The notes below the pieces were generated by a model. It saw nothing but the letters and a program-made list of their open reading frames with translations. It ran no database searches and was not told where the DNA came from. DNA of 39,055 nt from Azospirillum griseum (GTDB lineage: Bacteria; Pseudomonadota; Alphaproteobacteria; Azospirillales; Azospirillaceae): positions 1 to 39,055 of the forward strand of contig NZ_RXMA01000036.1 of the NCBI RefSeq assembly GCF_003966125.1. The letters are read 5' to 3'. Positions 34,651 through 39,055 of this stretch are shown piece by piece. Position numbers and translations under genes: made by a program. Each line of letters starts with the position of its first letter. Within the stretch, counting starts at the first letter, position 1.

Positions 34651-34804
34651 GGGCTTGCCGCCGATTTTTGCGCAACCGCTGCGGGATTTTTGGTCACATC
34701 CGGCCAATGCGCTGATTTTTCAACGTTTATCACCGATATCATCACCATCCGCCCCTTCGCTGTCCGAAAAAAATTCACGGATCCGCCGCCTTTTCGATGC
34801 CCCC

Positions 34805-34820
34805 TGTGACTCGCGTCACA
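34805..34820 (+). promoter_or_regulatory. Perfect CRP/FNR-superfamily site (TGTGA-N6-TCACA)
   Basis: TGTGACTCGCGTCACA is a perfect palindrome with the CRP consensus half-sites and spacing. Its centre (34812.5) is about 41.5 bases from the start predicted by the -10-like TAAAAT at 34842-34847, the class II activator position. It points to the 50-residue membrane protein at 34907 and possibly heme A synthase beyond. Confidence 0.6.
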
Positions 34821-34841
34821 GCGAAGACCGACTCATTTTCA

Positions 34842-34847
34842 TAAAAT
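34842..34847 (+). promoter_or_regulatory. -10 element of the small-membrane-protein promoter
   Basis: TAAAAT lies in an AT-rich stretch (34835-34855) unlike the surrounding DNA, about 60 bases before the start at 34907. No good -35 exists, as expected if the CRP-type site at 34805-34820 replaces it. Confidence 0.45.
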
Positions 34848-34906
34848 TTTACCCAATTCATCCACTCCAGGCGCACCGCCGAGGCACACCGATGGGAGAC
34901 GACGAC

Positions 34907-35059
34907 ATGGCCAGCCTTGCCAAACAGAATGTGGACCGCCGGGAACGCGACTTGTGGCTGGCGGAAGCGTTGCTGGAGTTCACCACCATCGCCGGGCTGT
35001 TCGCCCTGCTGTTCGCGCTGTTCATCCTGATCGGCGCGGTGCAGGAAACGCCGATGTGA
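34907..35059 (+). CDS. 50-residue single-span membrane protein, unknown
   Basis: The product begins MASLAKQNVDRRERDLWLAE, followed by one long hydrophobic helix (about residues 25-44, AGLFALLFALFILIGAVQ) and a short tail, ETPM. The charged N-terminus should stay in the cytoplasm. ATG 34907 is preceded by GGGAGA at suitable spacing; ATG 34892 would add five residues (MGDDD). It lies 124 bases upstream of heme A synthase on the same strand, behind a CRP-type site, so a role linked to respiration is possible but unproven. Small oxidase subunits look similar, but I see no defining motif. Confidence 0.6.
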   Translation: MASLAKQNVDRRERDLWLAEALLEFTTIAGLFALLFALFILIGAVQETPM

Positions 35060-35183
35060 CCAGCCGGACAGCGCCCAACCGCACCAACACCATCGGAATC
35101 GAAACCATCCGTTCCGCGCGCAGTGTTTGACGCCAACGGATCGGCGGGCCACAGTGGCGAACACCCGACCAGTTTCGTCAGGA

Positions 35184-36272
35184 ATGCCGCCCGTGACCGC
35201 CTTCACCGCCGACCGCCACAGCCCCGCGACCGCCTTTGACCGGCGCGCCAACCGCCCCATCGCCCTCTGGCTGCTGGTCTGCGCCGCGATGGTTCTGGCG
35301 ATGGCGGTGATCGGGGCGATCACCCGCCTGACCGAATCGGGTCTGTCGATGGTGGAATGGAAGCCGCTGATCGGCATCCTGCCGCCGCTGTCCGACGCCG
35401 AATGGCAGCGCGTGTTCGATCTGTACAAGGGCACGCCGGAATTCCGCATCTTCAACAACCGGATGGATCTGGCCGGGTTCCAGGAAATCTTCTGGTGGGA
35501 GTGGTTTCATCGGCTCTGGGGCCAGATGATCGGCTTTGTCTTCCTGATCCCCTTCCTGCGTTTCTGGAGTCAGGGGCGGATCGCGCCGGATCTGTGGCCG
35601 AAACTGGCCGGGCTGTTCCTGCTGGGTGGTTTGCAGGGGGGAATCGGCTGGTTCATGGTGAAAAGCGGGCTGGTCGATCAGCCCAACGTCAGCCATTACC
35701 GGCTGGCCCTGCATCTGGGGACGGCGATCCTGATTTACGCGCTGTTGCTGCGCACGGCGCTGGGGCTGCTCGATCCGCTGCCGCTGGCCGGGTGGCGGCC
35801 CGAATCGGCGGGCTTGCGCCGTCACGCCCGTTGGGCGTTGGGGCTGGTCGCCGTGACCATCGTCTGGGGGGCCTTCGTCGCCGGGTCGCGCGCCGGTTAC
35901 GCCTACAACACCTTCCCGCTGATGGAAGGCCACCTGATTCCGCCGGAAATCGCCAACCTGACGCCCTGGTGGCACAACCCGTTTGAAAACACCGCCGCCA
36001 TCCAGTTGATCCACCGTGGCCTTGCCCTGGCGAGCGGGCTGGTGATCCTGGCCTTGACCGTCCGCACGCTCGCCGCCCGCCTGCCCGGCCGCGCCGGTCA
36101 GGCCGCCCACGCGGCGGGTGGGCTGGTGCTGGTGCAGATCGGCCTTGGCATCGCCACGCTGCTGACCGTGGTGTGGATTCCGGTGGCCGCCGCCCACCAG
36201 GCCGGGGCGATTCTCGTCGTCTCCGCCCTGGTCTGGCTGCTGCACGAGCTGCGCCCGATTCGCCGCGCGTAA
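35184..36272 (+). CDS. ctaA: Heme A synthase (CtaA/COX15)
   Basis: A 362-residue enzyme with eight expected membrane helices that oxidises heme O to heme A for aa3-type cytochrome oxidase. Conserved heme-ligand histidines are visible in EWFHRLWGQ, VSHYRLALHLG, LIHRGLALASG and AAAHQAGAIL. ITRLTESGLSMVEWKPLIG and AGSRAGYAYNTFPLM are typical of the COX15-type (alphaproteobacterial/mitochondrial) branch. The start is unsure: ATG 35184 is too close to its AGGA, and GTG 35193 has better spacing. No other oxidase assembly gene is adjacent. Confidence 0.93.
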   Translation: MPPVTAFTADRHSPATAFDRRANRPIALWLLVCAAMVLAMAVIGAITRLTESGLSMVEWKPLIGILPPLSDAEWQRVFDLYKGTPEFRIFNNRMDLAGFQEIFWWEWFHRLWGQMIGFVFLIPFLRFWSQGRIAPDLWPKLAGLFLLGGLQGGIGWFMVKSGLVDQPNVSHYRLALHLGTAILIYALLLRTALGLLDPLPLAGWRPESAGLRRHARWALGLVAVTIVWGAFVAGSRAGYAYNTFPLMEGHLIPPEIANLTPWWHNPFENTAAIQLIHRGLALASGLVILALTVRTLAARLPGRAGQAAHAAGGLVLVQIGLGIATLLTVVWIPVAAAHQAGAILVVSALVWLLHELRPIRRA

Positions 36273-36313
36273 GGATGCGGCGAATCGGCGAGGCTCCCAT
36301 CCGGTTGAGCGGT

Positions 36314-37030
36314 TCAGGTTGAACGGGTGATCCCGCCATCGACGCGGATGTTCTGCCCGGTGATGTAGGCCCCGCCCGGCGAGGCGAGAAAGGCCACCGT
36401 CGCCGCCACCTCCGCGCTTTTGCCATAGCGCTGCAACGGGATGCGCTGCCGCCGCTCCTCGGTTTCCGGCAGGCTGTCGATGAAGCCGGGCAGCACGTTG
36501 TTCATCCGCACATTGTCGGCGGCGTGCTGGTCGGCGAACAGCTTGGTGAAGGACGCCAACCCGGCCCGGAACACGGCGGAGGTCGGGAACAGCGGGTCGG
36601 GTTCAACGGCGGCGTAGCTGGAAATGTTGATGATCGCCCCGTCCTTCTGCGCGGCCATGATCGGCGCGACCAGCCGGGTCGGGCGGATGACGTTCAGCAG
36701 ATAGACCTCCATCCCGACCACCCAATCCTCGTCGCTCAGCCCCAGGACCGGGCCGCGCGGGCCATGCCCGGCGCTGTTGACCAGGACGTCGATGCGGCCC
36801 CAGCGCTCCAGCGCGCCATCGACCAGCCGTTGCAGATCGTCGGTGGAGCGGTTGGAGCCGGTGACGCCGAAGCCGCCCAGTTCGCCCGCCAGCGCCTCCC
36901 CCTTGCCTGAGGAGGACAGGATGGCGACGCGGAAGCCGTCGGCCGCCAGCCGCCGCGCCGCGTCCGCCCCCATGCCGCTGCCCCCGGCGGTGATGAGCGC
37001 CACCTTGTCGGTCCGAATGTCCGTCGTCAT
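36314..37030 (-). CDS. SDR-fold protein lacking the usual catalytic Tyr-Lys
   Basis: A 238-residue Rossmann protein with the cofactor loop ITAGGSGMGADAARRLA (Gly-rich motif at 16-21), LVNSAGHGPRG and the SDR C-terminal GGAYITGQNIRVDGG. At the active site, NISSYA (S137/S138) is present. The YxxxK position, however, reads TSAVFR: residue T150 replaces Tyr and F154 replaces Lys. The reductase chemistry may therefore be altered or lost, and the protein may be a sensor or use another acid. It is divergent from a LysR regulator that probably controls it. ATG 37030 is supported by position. Confidence 0.85.
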   Translation of the reverse strand: MTTDIRTDKVALITAGGSGMGADAARRLAADGFRVAILSSSGKGEALAGELGGFGVTGSNRSTDDLQRLVDGALERWGRIDVLVNSAGHGPRGPVLGLSDEDWVVGMEVYLLNVIRPTRLVAPIMAAQKDGAIINISSYAAVEPDPLFPTSAVFRAGLASFTKLFADQHAADNVRMNNVLPGFIDSLPETEERRQRIPLQRYGKSAEVAATVAFLASPGGAYITGQNIRVDGGITRST

Positions 37031-37125
37031 GTCAGGCCCTTTCCCACTGCGGATTGCCGATGCGATGGTGTCATGCTACGGCGGATGCGCCGCCGCGCTC
37101 CAGACAGGCTTTCTTCTTTCTTTCA

Positions 37126-37138
37126 GTAGAAAATCTAC
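37126..37138. promoter_or_regulatory. Palindrome before the LysR gene
   Basis: GTAGA-AAA-TCTAC (37126-37138) is a perfect inverted repeat three bases upstream of the LysR ATG at 37142, in the 111-base gap between the divergent SDR and LysR genes. A CT-rich tract (ctttcttctttctttc) precedes it. It may be the autoregulatory operator. Confidence 0.4.
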
Positions 37139-37141
37139 AGG

Positions 37142-38110
37142 ATGCCCGCACCGCCACCCGACCCGACCGCCGCCCCGACTCCGCTGCCGCCGCTCAACGC
37201 GCTGCGCGCCTTCGACATGGCCGCGCGTCATTCGAACTTCCGCCTGGCCGCCGAGGCGCTGGGAGTGACGCAGAGCGCGGTGGCCCAGCAGGTCCGCCAT
37301 CTCGAAGCCCTGTTGGGCCTACGCCTGTTCGAACGGCGCGGCGGCGGGCTGGTGCTGACCGGGGCGGGGCGGACCTACGCCGGGCAGTTGCGCCGCGCCT
37401 TCGACCTGATGGTTGACGCCACGGCCAGCCTGCGCCCGGCCCCGCTGCGGCTGACCATCAGCGTGACGCCGACCTTTGCCTCCAAATGGCTGATTCCCCG
37501 CCTGCCCACCCTGACCGCCGCCCATCCCGATTTGGATTTGCGCGTGCTGGCCGCCGAGTCGCTGTCCAACTTCCAGACCGACGGGGTGGACATCGCCGTG
37601 CGCCAAGGCCGCCCGCCCTTCGGGCCGGGGCTGGTCGCCGACGCGCTGTTCGATCAGGAGCTGGTGACGGTGTGCAGCCCGGCCTGTTTCGCCGCTCTGG
37701 GCGATGGCCTCCCCGCCCCGCAAGCGTCCGGCCCGCTGCCGCCCACCGCCCTGGCCCGCGCGGTTCTGCTGCACGACGCGCACAACCAGTGGCCGGAGTT
37801 CCTCGCCGCCGTCCTGCCGGACGCCCCCACGCCGACCGCGCGCGGCATCCGCTTCAGCCACAGCGCGCTCGCCATCGACGCCGCGCTGGCCGGGCAAGGG
37901 GTGGCGCTGGTCAGCCGCTGTCTGGTGGATCGGGATTTGGCCGACGGGCGTCTGGTCCGCCCCTTCGCCGGGACGTTGACCGGCCCCTTGGGCTTCCACA
38001 TCGTCAGCCCGCGCAAGCCGCGCCACCCGGAACCAACACAACGGGTCCGCCGCTGGCTGCTCAACCAAAGGCCACTGCTCAGCCAACGGTCAGCGGACAC
38101 CGACGCGTAA
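37142..38110 (+). CDS. LysR family transcriptional regulator, GcvA-like
   Basis: A 322-residue regulator. The N-terminal winged helix-turn-helix includes LNALRAFDMAARHSNFRLAA and LGVTQSAVAQQVRHLEALLG; the effector domain begins about residue 100 (LTISVTPTFASKWLIPRLPT), with DGVDIAVRQG as in the GcvA group. The Pro-rich first 15 residues make the exact start unsure, although ATG 37142 is the first good one. Divergent pairing with the SDR gene suggests local control. The C-terminus (PLLSQRSADTDA) runs beyond the usual end. Confidence 0.9.
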   Translation: MPAPPPDPTAAPTPLPPLNALRAFDMAARHSNFRLAAEALGVTQSAVAQQVRHLEALLGLRLFERRGGGLVLTGAGRTYAGQLRRAFDLMVDATASLRPAPLRLTISVTPTFASKWLIPRLPTLTAAHPDLDLRVLAAESLSNFQTDGVDIAVRQGRPPFGPGLVADALFDQELVTVCSPACFAALGDGLPAPQASGPLPPTALARAVLLHDAHNQWPEFLAAVLPDAPTPTARGIRFSHSALAIDAALAGQGVALVSRCLVDRDLADGRLVRPFAGTLTGPLGFHIVSPRKPRHPEPTQRVRRWLLNQRPLLSQRSADTDA

Positions 38111-38152
38111 GGATGCGCGCGCGGGGTCAGACGCGGGGCAAACGGGGAAGGG

Positions 38153-38890
38153 TCAGCCGCCCTCGGCCAGATCATACATGGCGTCGAGATCGGCGATCAG
38201 GACCTTGTTGCCTTCCTGGAGCGAGATGACGCCGCCGGTCTTCAACTGGGTGAAGGTCCGGCTGACGGTCTCGGTGGTCAGGCCCAGATAATCGGCGATG
38301 TCGGCCCGGCTCATCGGCACGAAGACCGGGTTTTCCTTGTGCCCGCGCCGCGCGGCGCGCTGCGACAGCATCAGCAGGAAGGAGCAGATCTTTTCCTTGG
38401 CCGTCTTGCGGCCCAGCAACAGCATCTGGTCCTGCGCCGCCGCCAACTCGTTCGACGCCATGGAGAACAGGCGGCGCTGCATCTTGGGAAACTCGTCCAT
38501 CAGCGCGTCGATCTTCTTGCGCGGGAAGCGGCAGAGCGAGGCGCTGGTGACGGATTCGGCGGTGTAGGCGTAGCTTTCGTTGACCGACAGGCCCAGGAAA
38601 TCGCCCGTCACCAGAAAGCCGGTGATCTGGCGGCGGCCATCGGGCAACAGCTTGTAGAGCTTCACCGTGCCCGACGTGACGTTGTAGAGCGAATCGGCGG
38701 TGTCGCCCTCGCTGAACAGGGTGTGACCGGCATCGACCCGCACGGTTTGCAGGATGTCGGCCAGACGCCGCACCTCTTCAGGGTCCAGCGCGGCGCAGAC
38801 CGTTAAGCTGCGAACCGGGCAGGCCCCGCAGGGATTCATCTCCGTCGAAGCGCTCTTGTCACGAGCGCGGCCCATGTCGAAAGGTGGCAT
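38153..38890 (-). CDS. FNR-type Crp/Fnr regulator with iron-sulfur cysteines
   Basis: A 245-residue oxygen-responsive-type regulator. The N-terminal cysteines C21, C24 and C32 (NPCGACPVRSLTVC) plus C120 in TSASLCRFP match the four ligands of the FNR [4Fe-4S] cluster, which falls apart in oxygen and releases DNA. A cyclic-nucleotide-like beta-roll follows, and the HTH has the FNR/FixK recognition helix TTETVSRTF, which reads TTGAT-N4-ATCAA sites. This suggests an FnrN/AadR/FnrL-like activator of microaerobic genes. ATG 38890 is chosen; the frame is open to 39022, and ATG 38875 is also possible. The upstream 165 bases to the window edge show no clear FNR box. Confidence 0.9.
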   Translation of the reverse strand: MPPFDMGRARDKSASTEMNPCGACPVRSLTVCAALDPEEVRRLADILQTVRVDAGHTLFSEGDTADSLYNVTSGTVKLYKLLPDGRRQITGFLVTGDFLGLSVNESYAYTAESVTSASLCRFPRKKIDALMDEFPKMQRRLFSMASNELAAAQDQMLLLGRKTAKEKICSFLLMLSQRAARRGHKENPVFVPMSRADIADYLGLTTETVSRTFTQLKTGGVISLQEGNKVLIADLDAMYDLAEGG

Positions 38891-39055
38891 GGCGAAACCC
38901 AGCCCAAAACCGTGCGTTGGGCCATATTGGTGGCAATCGTTGGGAATCGCAACCGTGCCGACGCACCCCCCCAGGGCTATCGCATTTGGCCGAGGATGGC
39001 TCTGGCGTATTCGTCGGACCAACCTGCCCGCTTTCGCCTGGCTCGGATTGAGTCG

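Overview
The window is GC-rich, densely coded DNA from an alphaproteobacterium, most likely a Rhodospirillales/Azospirillum-like organism. This is inferred from base composition, the presence of CtaA/COX15 heme A synthase, a four-cysteine FNR-type regulator, CIRCE-controlled groESL and a liv-type transporter with duplicated binding proteins. It is not proven by any marker gene. No tRNA, rRNA, CRISPR array, integrase or transposase is visible.

Region by region. 1-1449: the Pro/Ala-repeat tail of an unknown protein, a terminator and a PA0069-type radical SAM gene. 1471-9036: a branched-chain-amino-acid-type ABC transporter on the minus strand (two paralogous binding proteins, livH, livM, livG, livF). 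It is split between livH and livM by about 1.6 kb holding queC on the opposite strand and a repeat-rich patch (4004-4883) around a small GxxExxY-family gene. 9140-11947: an EpmC-like HExxH protein and a chemotaxis receptor. 12350-15087: a two-gene glycosyltransferase operon. 15122-19995: an NTF2-like protein, a PhzF-like enzyme, an unrecognised protein, a small membrane protein, elbB and a lipoprotein. 20006-23370: a sensor histidine kinase divergent from two solute-binding proteins that have no permease beside them. 23456-26211: gltX and cysS. 26355-28282: a 24-residue hydrophobic peptide gene, an AEC transporter and an RraA-like aldolase. 28935-32287: ahcY, a lipoprotein, a DMT exporter and a coiled-coil protein. 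32548-34536: groEL and groES under CIRCE. 34907-36272: a 50-residue membrane protein behind a perfect CRP-type site, then heme A synthase. 36314-38890: a divergent SDR/LysR pair and an FNR-family regulator.

The most unusual parts are four. (1) The 4.0-4.9 kb patch carries five copies of a T-tract plus 10-bp-period repeat; two of them bracket the GxxExxY gene as inverted ends, like a small mobile or selfish element. (2) The liv operon appears to be noncontiguous, with queC embedded antisense. (3) A TisB-like peptide gene with an ideal ribosome-binding site lies at 26355-26429. (4) A perfect CRP-type site is placed at a class II distance from a -10 box in front of an undescribed 50-residue membrane protein. 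Start codons were chosen from family lengths, signal peptides and ribosome-binding sites; where the choice is unsure the entry says so.
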